Source: Sulfitobacter sp. EhC04 (GTDB lineage Bacteria; Pseudomonadota; Alphaproteobacteria; Rhodobacterales; Rhodobacteraceae). From it: a stretch of DNA of 64,000 nt. Under the pieces are notes generated by a model that was given only the letters and a program-made list of their open reading frames with translations, was not told where the DNA came from and did no database searches. Within the stretch, counting starts at the first letter, position 1, and every line of letters starts with the position of its first letter. The DNA lies in the NCBI RefSeq assembly GCF_001650875.1, contig NZ_LXYI01000015.1:31853-95852 (forward strand), written 5' to 3'. Below are positions 45,743-55,325 of this stretch, one piece after another. The translations under genes were made by a program, and so were the position numbers.

Positions 45743-46636
45743 TCAACGGCGGATCGCGACCCGTGCCGCCAGCCAGAACACGAGCATCATTGCGAAATCC
45801 ACAGGCAACCAGGCGGCAAGCATCTGGGTGTCCTGCATGCCGAAGGGCGTGAGGTACAGCGCGAGGCCCGACAGGTTGTCCGGCAGGGACACGATCAGGA
45901 TCGCCGTCACATTGTTGCAAAAGTGCAGCGCGATCGCAGGCCCAAGTGACCCCGACCGCGCGGTCAGATCCGCCATCAGCACCCCGAAAACCCCGGCCCA
46001 CAGCGCGATGGCAAGGGCGTTTTCACAAGATGAATCGGGCAGGTAATGGCCCAGTGCAAACAGGACCGAGGGCGCGATCATCCAGACTAGCGGGGATCGA
46101 AACCGCACCGCCAGCTGCTGCTGGACATAGCCGCGAAAAACGATCTCTTCTGCGCTGACCTGTACCAGCACGCCCAACAGGGACAGGGGCAGCAACACCA
46201 GCCATTGTCCGAAAGGCATGTTGGGAACAAAGTCACCGCCCATGTCCCAAGGTGGCAGAATGGCGATGACCAGGCTGAGGGCGACCAGCATCAGCGTGAC
46301 CGCGCGAAAATCCGTCCAGGCCAGTGGCAGAGGTCCGATCAGGCTGCGAAAAGGCCGCCGATGCAGCACGCGAACAACAAGCGCCACACTCAGCATCATG
46401 CAAGCAAAGCTGGACAGCAGCAGGAACATCGCCAACGGCGTGTCCCCGGCGACCAGCGCATTGTAGAGCGCGTTGCTCCTGTTTCCGGCGATCTGGTACA
46501 CGGTGCCGAAAAAGAGCTGGTTGAAGGCCATATAGGCCGCAAAGGCGATGACGAGGCCCGCCGCGAAACGCCACAGTTCCGACTTTTCCCGCGCCGGGGC
46601 GACAAAGGAACTCAGACCGGAATAGGCCCCGGTCAA
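45743..46636 (-). CDS. CPBP family intramembrane metalloprotease
   Basis: A 297-aa polytopic membrane protein of the CPBP (Abi, type II CAAX protease-like) family. About eight hydrophobic helices are seen. Motif 1 [13 protein letters not shown] near residue 165 has the two glutamates and arginine, and motif 2 ALHFCNNV near 236 has the histidine and asparagine, so the active site is complete. Its start overlaps the stop of the large ABC-like gene by 4 nt, so it is translated with that protein and probably works with it. Confidence 0.9.
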   Translation of the reverse strand: MTGAYSGLSSFVAPAREKSELWRFAAGLVIAFAAYMAFNQLFFGTVYQIAGNRSNALYNALVAGDTPLAMFLLLSSFACMMLSVALVVRVLHRRPFRSLIGPLPLAWTDFRAVTLMLVALSLVIAILPPWDMGGDFVPNMPFGQWLVLLPLSLLGVLVQVSAEEIVFRGYVQQQLAVRFRSPLVWMIAPSVLFALGHYLPDSSCENALAIALWAGVFGVLMADLTARSGSLGPAIALHFCNNVTAILIVSLPDNLSGLALYLTPFGMQDTQMLAAWLPVDFAMMLVFWLAARVAIRR

Positions 46637-49600
46637 GACTCCTGTTCCTGTTCGTGTTCCACCAAAATGGCAGGCGGAAGCGGCGGCCCGAACTCCCTTG
46701 GCAGCTCAATCCCGGCCGCGCGCATCACGTCGGCCGCACCAGTCAGATGGCCCGCTACCGTCCGCAACTGGGTCAGCAGCAGGGTCTTGTCGCTTTCGAG
46801 TACGGACCGGAATTGTTCCGCCCCGATGCGGAGAAACTGGCAAGGCTCGGTCGCAATCAGGTTCATTTGCCGGGGTTCGTCCAGAATGATCGAAAGATCC
46901 CCCATCAGGCGGCCCGGCTCCACATCTGTGATGTGATGATTTTCGCCGTTGTCTCCGGCCCATACGATTTCAGCCTTGCCCGACAGGCAGAGATACGCGG
47001 CATCAGCCCGCTCCCCGGCGGAAAAGATGACCTGCCCCGTGTCCGCGCGATACCATTGCGCGGCAAAGGCCAGCAGACGCTGTTGGCGTCGATCAAGCGT
47101 GCTGAACAGGCTGTTTCGCGCAATGATCCGCAGTTTCCGGCGCAGATCGTCCGATGCACCTTCTTCCGTTTCAGTCTCCTCGACCTCGGATGCTCCGTCC
47201 AGTCGGCCATTCCGGATTTCGATATGCATGTCATAGGCCCGCGCATCTGCGAATTTGTCATTCAGGAAAATCTGCGTGGTATGGGGCAACAGGTCGCTCA
47301 GGCTGTCGCTGATCTGCTTTTGTCTCTGGGCATCGGCACCGGCAAGAACCTGATTGAACACCAGGACATCCGGTTGTTTGATCACCGCCCGGCCAAAGGC
47401 GGCCCGCTCCTGAAACTGCACCGGCAGATTGGCCCCGCCGATATCGGTCGGAACGTCGAACAGGTTGGCCGAAACCATCTGCTTGAGATTATGCGCCTCC
47501 ATCACATCGACCACCGCGTCACGAACCAGATCGGCCTGAAGCCCCGCCATGGCTGAAAAGCGGCCATAGATCAGGTTTTCAAGGATGGTCAGCCGCGGCA
47601 GGTAATTGTCCGGCGCGATCTCGACAAACAGGTCGCTCGCCTCTGCGCGCAACTGCGCGCCGCGCAATTTTCGGATGGACAGGATTTCCCGTTTGAAGCT
47701 TTCGGGAAAACCGGGGCCAATCTCTTCGGCGGTAAAGGCAAAAGGCACAGTCAGCAGCAGTGCGAATTCCCGTCCGCTCAGCGCGGCATCGCCCTTGTCC
47801 CGGCGGCGCCGCGCGATGTCGACCAGCTGTTCGTACAGGGGTTCCTCAATGCCCAGGGCCGTGAACAGCGGATGATCCGTCCCGTCGCGACCAAAGGTGT
47901 CGTGCAGTGTCTCGATCAGGGTCTGGGAAATGGCGATGCCCTGTTCAGCCAGACCCTGTTCGATGATCATGCCAAGGAATCCCCCCTCTTCGACCAGTGC
48001 CTTCTGGCTGATCTTACGGCGCGGCGCGGCATACATCAGGTTGCCAGCCAATGGCACCGCCGGGTTGAAGGACTCGGGATCGAAACGATGCACCGCCTTG
48101 TCCAGCTTTTCCGCCTTCAGCCGCTGATGGACCTCGTCGCGCAGCGCCACGATCCGACGGGCCAATTCCGGATGTTTCTCCGGGTCCATCCGGGAATCCA
48201 ACATGCTGAGGAAAATGCCATCTGCGGTGCCCAGCGCCGAGGTGATCTTGTACCAGAAATCGAAAACCTGCTCCCTGGACTCCAGATCAGCAATCGAAGG
48301 GTCGAGCCATTCCGCCCTTGTGCTGTCCGGGCTGTTGCCGGATCTGCGCGCCTCTATCGTGTTCCGGTCGCTCAGCTTGGGGTCCCAGAGCACGGTCGCA
48401 GGCTGCGTCATCAGGGGCATCAGCAGGTTGTCCCCCACGGTCCCCTGAAAAAGATAGGGCTGCGCGCCCGCGTAACCGATTCGCGCCGCGATCACCGCCT
48501 GATGCAGGCCTGTCAGATCATACCCGGCCATCTGGACATGTCCCCGTGCCGGAACCACCTCGCGGGTCAGCACATCGGCCAGGGCAATCCGCTCCGACTG
48601 GCTTGGGACCTCAATGGCGACACGGCTGCCTGCGGGGATGGTAAAGCTCAGGTCATGCAGGACCGTCGTACCGTCTTCGTTGCGCACCGTGACCCTGTCA
48701 AACGCGATATCGCCGCGCAGATGCGGGATCTCTTCGGGGCTGCCGGTGAAAAGCTCTGCGTCGATCATCTTGGGCGGGTTGAACCGTTCCAGCACCACGT
48801 CCCAGCGCACGGCCATGTCCTGGGTCTGATTGTAGTAGGTCAACAGTTCCTTCCAGGGGCTCGACAGGTCCTTGTAGGCGGCCAGTGCCGCAACCAGCGC
48901 ACCCACCGTGATCTGCCCCTGGATCGCAAGATACCCCCCCACCGCATAAAAGAAAAACGGCGTCAGCTGGGTGATGAAGTTGTTCAGGAACTTCATGAAG
49001 AATTTCTTCTGGTAGATGCGGAACCGCACGTCAAACAGCAGACCCAGCCGGTCGGTAAAGGCCGACAGCCGGTAACGCCAGCCGCCGTTGCTGCGCAGAT
49101 CCCCGATGCCCGCAGCGGTTTCCCCGATCTCGGCCGAGAACAGGCGCACCTCCTTGATGCGTTGCTTGTTCAGCTCGTTGATCTGCCGCTGCAGCATCGG
49201 GATAATCCATGCCTGAAGCGGGATCAGCGCAACCCCGGCGACCCCGAACCAAAAACTTTGCAGGAACAGGAAAATCACGATGATCAGCATCTGGCCCGCC
49301 TGGAACATCGGCTGGGCAATGAAATCGCCCATCAGGCCGCCCATCGGCTCCGCCTCTGAGGTGACCATGCTGACCAGCTCCCCCTGCGAGGTCTTGCGAA
49401 AGTAACTGCGCGGGAACAGCATCATCCGGCTGATCAACTGATAGCGAAACCGCCGCAGCAGACGTTCCGACAGGATCCCTTTCAACGTATTCAGCCGCAT
49501 TTTCAGCAAGCCGTGCACGATGACGGCGATCAGGTAGGCAAAGCACAGGGCCAACAGGAACTGCACCTGGGTGATCTCGAAGCCAAAGACCGAAACCCTG

Positions 49601-49752
49601 TCGCTCTCTGCGCCGATGGCATCGTTGATGATCCGCTTGGGCAGTTCCAGCGTGGCATAGAGAAAAGGAAAGGTGAACAGCGTAAACGCCAACAGGTAAA
49701 GCTGGTCGCGCCGCGAGTATTTCCAGATAAAGGAAAAAATGCTGGGTTCCAT
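46633..49752 (-). CDS. ABC exporter-like protein with degenerate ATPase and C-terminal cyclic-nucleotide-binding domain
   Basis: A 1039-aa membrane protein. An ABC exporter membrane domain (six helices) fills residues 1-320. The nucleotide-binding domain from about 345 is eroded: Walker A reads VPSQSERIA without the P-loop glycines and lysine, the signature region reads ANLPVQFQERAAFG, and Walker B reads DVLVFNQ without its acidic residues. The Q-loop-like GYAGAQPYLFQGTVGDN remains. About 300 extra residues split the domain. A cyclic-nucleotide-binding fold lies near 890-1010. The ATG at 49752 leads into MEPSIFSFIW. It is coupled to the CPBP protease gene; the substrate is unknown. Confidence 0.85.
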   Translation of the reverse strand: MEPSIFSFIWKYSRRDQLYLLAFTLFTFPFLYATLELPKRIINDAIGAESDRVSVFGFEITQVQFLLALCFAYLIAVIVHGLLKMRLNTLKGILSERLLRRFRYQLISRMMLFPRSYFRKTSQGELVSMVTSEAEPMGGLMGDFIAQPMFQAGQMLIIVIFLFLQSFWFGVAGVALIPLQAWIIPMLQRQINELNKQRIKEVRLFSAEIGETAAGIGDLRSNGGWRYRLSAFTDRLGLLFDVRFRIYQKKFFMKFLNNFITQLTPFFFYAVGGYLAIQGQITVGALVAALAAYKDLSSPWKELLTYYNQTQDMAVRWDVVLERFNPPKMIDAELFTGSPEEIPHLRGDIAFDRVTVRNEDGTTVLHDLSFTIPAGSRVAIEVPSQSERIALADVLTREVVPARGHVQMAGYDLTGLHQAVIAARIGYAGAQPYLFQGTVGDNLLMPLMTQPATVLWDPKLSDRNTIEARRSGNSPDSTRAEWLDPSIADLESREQVFDFWYKITSALGTADGIFLSMLDSRMDPEKHPELARRIVALRDEVHQRLKAEKLDKAVHRFDPESFNPAVPLAGNLMYAAPRRKISQKALVEEGGFLGMIIEQGLAEQGIAISQTLIETLHDTFGRDGTDHPLFTALGIEEPLYEQLVDIARRRRDKGDAALSGREFALLLTVPFAFTAEEIGPGFPESFKREILSIRKLRGAQLRAEASDLFVEIAPDNYLPRLTILENLIYGRFSAMAGLQADLVRDAVVDVMEAHNLKQMVSANLFDVPTDIGGANLPVQFQERAAFGRAVIKQPDVLVFNQVLAGADAQRQKQISDSLSDLLPHTTQIFLNDKFADARAYDMHIEIRNGRLDGASEVEETETEEGASDDLRRKLRIIARNSLFSTLDRRQQRLLAFAAQWYRADTGQVIFSAGERADAAYLCLSGKAEIVWAGDNGENHHITDVEPGRLMGDLSIILDEPRQMNLIATEPCQFLRIGAEQFRSVLESDKTLLLTQLRTVAGHLTGAADVMRAAGIELPREFGPPLPPAILVEHEQEQES

Positions 49753-49979
49753 GCACCGGACTTTCGCTGGGGACCCATCGTGCTGACGGGGTCGCTGCAA
49801 CTTATGCGCGGTGCCTGCCCATTACAACATTGCCGCCCAAGCTTGCTGTGGACCGTCACGGAAGATTGTTCCGATACTGGCGCTTTCCGCGCCTTGCTGG
49901 CCGTTGGTTCAAACCCTGCGAAATGCCCGTATCAGCAGGGCAATTTGTTGCCAGGCGCAGCAACTCGGGCGCAATGCCC

Positions 49980-50159
49980 TCAGATCTTGCCTTCGAAATC
50001 GCTGTGGATGAACTTGCAGTCGCAATAGCCGCATTCGACCCAGCCGGTGTCGCGCGGGATTTGCAGCCAGACACGCGGATGGCCCAGCCCCCCTTCGCCG
50101 CCATCACAGGCGATGCGATAGGTGTTCACGATCCGGGTTTCGGGCGCAGGCTGGCTCAT
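49980..50159 (-). CDS. Zinc-finger protein, zf-CHCC / NDUFS6-like
   Basis: A 59-aa protein with the CHCC zinc-binding pattern: Cys18 (RIACDGG), His27 (LGHPRVW), Cys44 and Cys47 (ECGYCDC). This matches the small zinc-finger family related to the C-terminus of complex I subunit NDUFS6, found as a separate gene in many alphaproteobacteria. AAGGA 9 nt upstream sets the ATG. It lies between the DUF1203 gene and the ABC-like gene on the same strand, with 227 nt of apparently non-coding sequence after it. Confidence 0.88.
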   Translation of the reverse strand: MSQPAPETRIVNTYRIACDGGEGGLGHPRVWLQIPRDTGWVECGYCDCKFIHSDFEGKI

Positions 50160-50235
50160 GGAGGAGGTCCTTGGCTAAGGGGCGGTTTCAGGACCCGTTA
50201 TGCCCAAAGCGCAGGCCATGGACAAGACCCGCAAC

Positions 50236-50706
50236 CTAGCCCGTCTCGCCTCGATCAATCCGCGCCAGGTAGCAGTTGTTCCGTGCGGACCGCACATGGA
50301 CATAGGCGATGGCATCCTCCGACAGCAGTTCGGCGGCACGGTGGGCGATCTGACCGGTCGGAACCACAGCCCCCGTGCCATAGACGATCCGGTTGTCAGC
50401 CCCGTACCCCTTGACCAGATAGTCCGGCGAGGTCTGCAATATCTGAGGCAGATCCACGCCGCCCCCGCGCGCGCAGGGATCGGCGCAGAGAAAGATCGGC
50501 CCGGCCTCTGCATAGGGGTGCAATTCGGCAAAGGGGCGGTGCGCCAGGATCAGCATCCCGGCACCTTCGGGAATGCCACGCAGACAGTGGCGGCACGGGT
50601 TGCCGCCCCCGTCAGAGGTCGTGCGTTCCGGGCTCTGACCGTGAATGTCAGGCTCCCCGCGCTGATAGGCCCGGACGATTTCGCTGGGCATGGCGGTATA
50701 GTGCAT
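50236..50706 (-). CDS. DUF1203 domain-containing protein
   Basis: A 156-aa protein of the DUF1203 family (CRHCLRGIPEGAGMLILAHRPF near residue 38, then EAGPIFLCADPC, and NNCYLARIDRGE at the end). The conserved cysteines and histidines suggest a metal- or redox-active role, but none is established. GGAG 7 nt upstream supports the ATG. It is divergent from gpmI (158-bp gap) and lies upstream of the zinc-finger gene on the same strand. Confidence 0.88.
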   Translation of the reverse strand: MHYTAMPSEIVRAYQRGEPDIHGQSPERTTSDGGGNPCRHCLRGIPEGAGMLILAHRPFAELHPYAEAGPIFLCADPCARGGGVDLPQILQTSPDYLVKGYGADNRIVYGTGAVVPTGQIAHRAAELLSEDAIAYVHVRSARNNCYLARIDRGETG

Positions 50707-50864
50707 TGGTTGTCTCCATCATTGATCCGCCGACAGCCTCGCCGGAAACCCGATGCTTGCTCAATCCGAATGTTACGCATCTGGCCGTCGCGACAGGAAA
50801 GAGGTTCACGGCGGGCGCGACAGCCGTTAAAAGGCCATCAAAACAAAAGATGGAGCAGCCCCAG

Positions 50865-52382
50865 ATGAGCATCCCGAAACCCGTGGTTCTATGCATCCTC
50901 GATGGTTGGGGTATGCGCGAAGACCGGACCGGCAACGCCCCTGCACTGGCCAGAACTCCGACCTTCGACAGCATCATGGCGACCTGCCCGCATTCGACGC
51001 TGATCACCCATGGGCCGGACGTGGGGCTGCCCAGCGGCCAGATGGGCAATTCCGAGGTCGGCCATACCAACATCGGCGCGGGCCGGGTGGTGGCGATGGA
51101 TCTGGGCCAGATCGACCTGGCCATCGAGAATGGCGATTTTGCGAAAAATCCGCCGCTGCTGGAGTTCATCAGCGCCATGCAGGACAGCAAGGGAACGGCG
51201 CATGTGATGGGTGTCGTCTCGGACGGGGGGGTGCATGGGCATCTCAACCATATGATCGCGTCGGTCGGCGCGCTTTGTGCGGCAGGGGTGCCAGTGGTGA
51301 TCCATGCGCTGACGGACGGGCGCGATGTCGCCCCGCGGTCTGCGCTGGGGTATTTCGAGACTCTGGCCGCAGCGCTGCCCGCAGGCGCGCGTATCGCAAC
51401 TGTCACCGGGCGTTATTTTGCAATGGACCGCGACAACCGCTGGGACCGGGTGAAAACCGCCTTCGACGCGATCACGCAGGGCAAAGGTGCGCAGGCGGAC
51501 AGCCCGCGCGCGGCGGTGCAGGCGGCTTATGACAGCGGCACGGATGATGAATTCATCCCCGCCACGATCATCGGCGACTATGCCGGCGCTGCGGATGGCG
51601 ACGGGTTTTTCTGTCTGAATTTCCGCGCCGACCGCGCGCGCGAGATCATGGCAGCACTTGCCGCCCCGGATTTTGACGCCTTTGACGCAGGCGCGCGGCC
51701 TGGCTGGGCGGCCTGCATGGGCATGGCGAAATACTCAGACGCACATGCGGGTTACATGACCACCATGTACCACAAACCCGAGCTGCCCAACACGCTGGGC
51801 GCATGGGTGGCACAGCACGGCAAGCGTCAGTTCCGTCTGGCAGAGACAGAGAAATATCCCCATGTGACCTTTTTCCTGAACGGCGGCGAGGAAACGGCGT
51901 CGCAGGGCGAGGACCGCCAAATGCCGAAATCCCCGAATGTCGCGACCTATGACATGCAGCCGGAGATGTCGGCAGGCGAGGTGACAGATGCTTTCGTGAG
52001 GGCCATCGAAGAAGGTTACGACCTGATTGTGGTGAACTATGCCAATCCCGACATGGTCGGCCATACCGGCGATCTGGATGCCGCGATAGCCGCCTGCGAG
52101 GCCGTGGATGCGGGACTTGCCCGCGTGATGAACGCGCTTGAGGCGGCGGGCGGCGCGATGATCCTGACGGCGGATCACGGCAATTGCGAGACCATGATCG
52201 ACCCCGAAACCGGCGGCGCCCATACGGCGCATACGCTGAACCCGGTGCCGGTGGCAGTGGTCGGTGCCGCGCCCGGCGCGCATCTGGCCAGCGGGCGACT
52301 GGCCGATCTCGCGCCCACGGTGCTGCATCTGATGGGCTTGCCCCAGCCAGCCGAGATGACGGGGAAAAACCTGCTGTCATGA
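50865..52382 (+). CDS. gpmI: 2,3-bisphosphoglycerate-independent phosphoglycerate mutase
   Basis: A 505-aa Mn-dependent glycolytic enzyme interconverting 3- and 2-phosphoglycerate. The alkaline-phosphatase-type core has LCILDGWGMRED at the N-terminus, the phosphoserine loop GNSEVGHTNIGAGR near residue 61, and metal ligands in YANPDMVGHTG near 393 and TADHGNCE near 432. The ATG at 50865 is favoured by GGAG about 10 nt upstream; an ATG 5 codons earlier is possible. The stop overlaps the EnvC-like gene by 4 nt, starting a gpmI-envC-ctpA operon. Confidence 0.97.
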   Translation: MSIPKPVVLCILDGWGMREDRTGNAPALARTPTFDSIMATCPHSTLITHGPDVGLPSGQMGNSEVGHTNIGAGRVVAMDLGQIDLAIENGDFAKNPPLLEFISAMQDSKGTAHVMGVVSDGGVHGHLNHMIASVGALCAAGVPVVIHALTDGRDVAPRSALGYFETLAAALPAGARIATVTGRYFAMDRDNRWDRVKTAFDAITQGKGAQADSPRAAVQAAYDSGTDDEFIPATIIGDYAGAADGDGFFCLNFRADRAREIMAALAAPDFDAFDAGARPGWAACMGMAKYSDAHAGYMTTMYHKPELPNTLGAWVAQHGKRQFRLAETEKYPHVTFFLNGGEETASQGEDRQMPKSPNVATYDMQPEMSAGEVTDAFVRAIEEGYDLIVVNYANPDMVGHTGDLDAAIAACEAVDAGLARVMNALEAAGGAMILTADHGNCETMIDPETGGAHTAHTLNPVPVAVVGAAPGAHLASGRLADLAPTVLHLMGLPQPAEMTGKNLLS

Positions 52383-53521
52383 TCCGCATTCTAGCCCTTG
52401 TTCTGCTGTTCTGGCCGCTTTGCGTGGCTGCTGAAACCGCGGCAACCACCCAGGCGCAGGCGGCAGCGGCAGAACTGGAGGCCGCGGCTGAAATGCTGGA
52501 CAAGGCCGAAGGGGCGCGGGACCGGGTGATGGCCCTGACCGAAACCATTCAGGCCTTTGAAAAGGGGCTGGGCGCAATGCGCGACGGGCTGCGGCAAGCT
52601 GCCATCAACGAGGCACAGCTGTCGAAAAAGCTGCAATCGCGCGACGGCGAGGTGGCGCAATTGTTCGGTGTCCTGCAAAGCATTGGCGGCAACCCCTCGC
52701 CCACCGCATTTCTGCACCCCGATGGCCCGGTGGGCACCGCGCGCGCGGGCATGTTGCTGGCGGAACTGACACCGGCCCTGAACCGGCATGCAGACGCCCT
52801 GCGCCGCGATCTGGAAGACGTGCAGACCCTGCGCCTGCTTCAGGTCGATGCCGCCGAGCGTTTGCAGGCCGGTCTGACGCAGGTGCAGGCAGCGCGCACG
52901 TCGCTGAACCAGGCCATGGCCAACCGGACCGAATTGCCGACCCGTTTCACCGCCGACCCGGTCCGCACCGCGATCCTGATCGCTTCGACTGAAACGCTGG
53001 ATGGTTTCGCCTCTGGCCTGGCAGAGATCATCACGGACGAGGTTGAACCGGCCCCGGTCACCCTGCAGGGCCGGATTGGCGAATTGCCCCTGCCGGTACA
53101 GGGCCTGGTGCTGCGCCGCGCCGGTCAGGCCGATGCGGCAGGGGTCAAACGCCCCGGCATCATCATGGCGACCCGCGCGCGCGCCATCGTGACCAGCCCG
53201 GCAGCCGCCACCATCAGATATACCGGGCCGCTGCTGGACTTTGGCAACGTGGTGATTCTGGAACCCGAAGCGCGCACCCTGTTCGTGCTGGCGGGGTTGG
53301 ACGTGGTCTATGGCGAGGCGGGTCAGGTGATCGCAGGCGGCACACCGATTGGGCTGATGGGTGAAAAAGACGCAAGGCAGCCAGCAGAAAGCGGCACGGC
53401 ATTGTCACCTGATCGTGAAGGCACTGGCACTGACCGCACAGAAACGCTCTATATAGAAGTAAGAAGAGACAACATTCCACAGGACCCAGAAGCCTGGTTC
53501 CGGACCGAGAAGGATGAATAG
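52379..53521 (+). CDS. EnvC-like murein hydrolase activator (degenerate M23 domain)
   Basis: A 380-aa exported protein: signal peptide (residues 1-18), long Ala/Glu-rich coiled coil (about 20-230), then a LytM/M23-like beta domain. The usual zinc ligands are absent: the stretch after GNVVILEP lacks the HxH and the YAHL-type loop reads VLAGL. As in E. coli EnvC, it probably activates amidases at the septum and does not cut peptidoglycan itself. It lies between gpmI (4-nt overlap) and ctpA (3-nt gap), the usual context. Confidence 0.88.
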   Translation: MIRILALVLLFWPLCVAAETAATTQAQAAAAELEAAAEMLDKAEGARDRVMALTETIQAFEKGLGAMRDGLRQAAINEAQLSKKLQSRDGEVAQLFGVLQSIGGNPSPTAFLHPDGPVGTARAGMLLAELTPALNRHADALRRDLEDVQTLRLLQVDAAERLQAGLTQVQAARTSLNQAMANRTELPTRFTADPVRTAILIASTETLDGFASGLAEIITDEVEPAPVTLQGRIGELPLPVQGLVLRRAGQADAAGVKRPGIIMATRARAIVTSPAAATIRYTGPLLDFGNVVILEPEARTLFVLAGLDVVYGEAGQVIAGGTPIGLMGEKDARQPAESGTALSPDREGTGTDRTETLYIEVRRDNIPQDPEAWFRTEKDE

Positions 53522-53524
53522 GCA

Positions 53525-54862
53525 ATGAAGAGATTTTTGATGGCCGCTTTGGGCGGTACGGCCGCAGGCGTGATCGCCACCACCCAGATTGCAGCCCCGC
53601 TTTTGGCGCAAGAGGCCGCCAAGACGGAAAACGTATATGAACAACTGGACCTTTTCGGCGATATCTTTGAGCGCATCCGCGCGCAATACGTCGAAGAAGT
53701 GGACAGCAGCGACCTGATTGAGGCCGCGATCAACGGCATGCTGACCTCGCTTGACCCGCATTCCAGCTATCTGTCCCCCAAGGACGCGCTGAAGATGCGC
53801 GAACAGACGCGCGGCGAATTCGGCGGGCTGGGCATCGAGGTCACCCAGGAAGACGGTTTTGTCAAAGTTGTGTCCCCCATCGACGGGACACCGGCGGACG
53901 AGGCCGGCGTTGAGGCCGGTGATTTCATCACCCATGTGAACGGCGAAAGCCTGCTGGGCCTTGCGCTGGATGATGCGGTCGAACTGATGCGCGGGCCGGT
54001 CGGCTCCGAGATCGTGATCACGGTGGTGCGCGAGGGCGAACAGGAACCCTTTGACGTGTCGATCATCCGCGACACCATCGAACTGACCGTGGTCCGGTCC
54101 CGGATCGAGGGCGATACCGTGGTGCTGCGCCTGTCCACCTTCAACGAACAGACCTATCCCAAGATGAAGGAAGCCATCGACGAACAGGTCGAAAAGGCCG
54201 GCGGCATCGAAAAGGTCAACGGCTTTGTCATCGACCTGCGCAACAATCCGGGCGGGTTGCTGAACCAGGCGATAGCCGTGTCCGATGCTTTCCTTGAGGA
54301 AGGCGAGATTGTCAGCACGCGGGGACGTGACGCGGCGGACGGTGACCGGGTGAACGCGACGCCGGGCGATCTGAGCATGGGCAAGCCGCTGGTTGTCCTG
54401 ATCAACGGCGGCTCCGCCTCGGCTTCGGAAATCGTTGCGGGGGCCCTGCAGGACCACCGCCGTGCGGTTGTGATCGGCACCAAGAGCTTTGGCAAGGGGT
54501 CCGTGCAAACGGTCATGCCGCTGCGCGGTGACGGCGCCATGCGCCTGACGACAGCGCGGTATTACACGCCATCGGGTCGGTCCATCCAGGCGCTGGGCGT
54601 ATCGCCGGACATCATTGTCTCCCAGCCGCCGGTTCAGCCGGAATCCGAAGAGGAAGAGGAAACACCGCGCCGCCTGTTCCGGTCCGAAGCGGACCTGCGC
54701 GGCAGCCTGAACAACGACAGCCTGACCGAGGACCAGATCCAGCAGATCGAAGAGGACCGGGCAAAGGCCGAAAAGGCCGCCGAACTGCGTGAAGAAGACT
54801 ACCAGCTCGCCTATGCCATCGACATCCTCAAGGGTCTGTCGGCACTGGGTCCGAACGACTGA
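53525..54862 (+). CDS. ctpA: S41 family C-terminal processing peptidase
   Basis: A 445-aa periplasmic protease that trims C-termini of exported proteins. The N-terminal signal is MKRFLMAALGGTAAGVIATT. The PDZ domain spans about residues 95-180 (GGLGIEVTQEDGF, VEAGDFITHVNGES). The catalytic serine is in NGGSASASEIVAGAL near 300, and the general-base lysine is in GTKSFGKGSVQT near 322. A charged C-terminal tail of about 70 residues follows. It ends with a strong terminator at 54887-54914. Confidence 0.96.
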   Translation: MKRFLMAALGGTAAGVIATTQIAAPLLAQEAAKTENVYEQLDLFGDIFERIRAQYVEEVDSSDLIEAAINGMLTSLDPHSSYLSPKDALKMREQTRGEFGGLGIEVTQEDGFVKVVSPIDGTPADEAGVEAGDFITHVNGESLLGLALDDAVELMRGPVGSEIVITVVREGEQEPFDVSIIRDTIELTVVRSRIEGDTVVLRLSTFNEQTYPKMKEAIDEQVEKAGGIEKVNGFVIDLRNNPGGLLNQAIAVSDAFLEEGEIVSTRGRDAADGDRVNATPGDLSMGKPLVVLINGGSASASEIVAGALQDHRRAVVIGTKSFGKGSVQTVMPLRGDGAMRLTTARYYTPSGRSIQALGVSPDIIVSQPPVQPESEEEEETPRRLFRSEADLRGSLNNDSLTEDQIQQIEEDRAKAEKAAELREEDYQLAYAIDILKGLSALGPND

Positions 54863-54886
54863 TCCCTTGCTGAAACCGAAACGCGA

Positions 54887-54914
54887 AAGGCCCGCCAGAG
54901 ATGGCGGGCCTTTT
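54887..54914 (+). terminator. Intrinsic terminator of the gpmI-envC-ctpA operon
   Basis: A perfect 11-bp stem (54887-54897 with 54902-54912) with a 4-nt loop runs into TTTT. On the other strand AAGGC follows the stem the same way, so it may also serve the convergent gene at 54943. Confidence 0.85.
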
Positions 54915-54942
54915 CATATGTGGCGCAGGGCCTGGAGCGATA

Positions 54943-55314
54943 TCAGGCGGTTTCGACGCAGTGACGCCGGAACGCGCGTTTCAGCATGTCCAGTTCCGCG
55001 CGCAGCAGGTCCATTTCCGCCCGAATGTCGTCACCCAGGATTTCACCTGCCATCACCGTGATATGCCCCAGGTCCGTTTCCGTCACGGCATCCTGGATCA
55101 TCAGGGTTTGAACCCCGTCGGAAATCGCCTCCGGCGGTATGGTGATGGACAGCAGCCAATGGTCCGCCTTGTCGTTGCGTACCAGATCAACGCCTTCGAC
55201 AACCTGGTTCTGGTGGGTGACCCTGATCTTTGGCGCGTCATCACCCGTGCCGGTGATCACCCCCTGCCAGACCCCTTGCCGCATCTTTGTCTTGGTCAGT
55301 TCCAACGTGGACAT
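54943..55314 (-). CDS. Conserved hypothetical protein
   Basis: A 123-aa soluble protein of unknown function. Beta-rich segments fill residues 10-90 (WQGVITGTGDDAPKIRVTHQ and DHWLLSITIPPEAISDGVQT). A C-terminal helix (residues 92-118) has a heptad-like pattern, DDIRAEMDLLRAELDMLKRA, that could dimerise. It lies 11 nt after the DUF6478 gene on the same strand, so both are likely one transcript. Confidence 0.75.
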   Translation of the reverse strand: MSTLELTKTKMRQGVWQGVITGTGDDAPKIRVTHQNQVVEGVDLVRNDKADHWLLSITIPPEAISDGVQTLMIQDAVTETDLGHITVMAGEILGDDIRAEMDLLRAELDMLKRAFRRHCVETA

Positions 55315-55325
55315 CGCTATCCTCC

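Noticed and set aside
49905..49925. A GGTTCAAACC string resembling a tRNA T-loop.
   Set aside because: The flanking bases do not form a T-stem, and no acceptor, D or anticodon arms are found around it. No tRNA or rRNA gene was found in the window.
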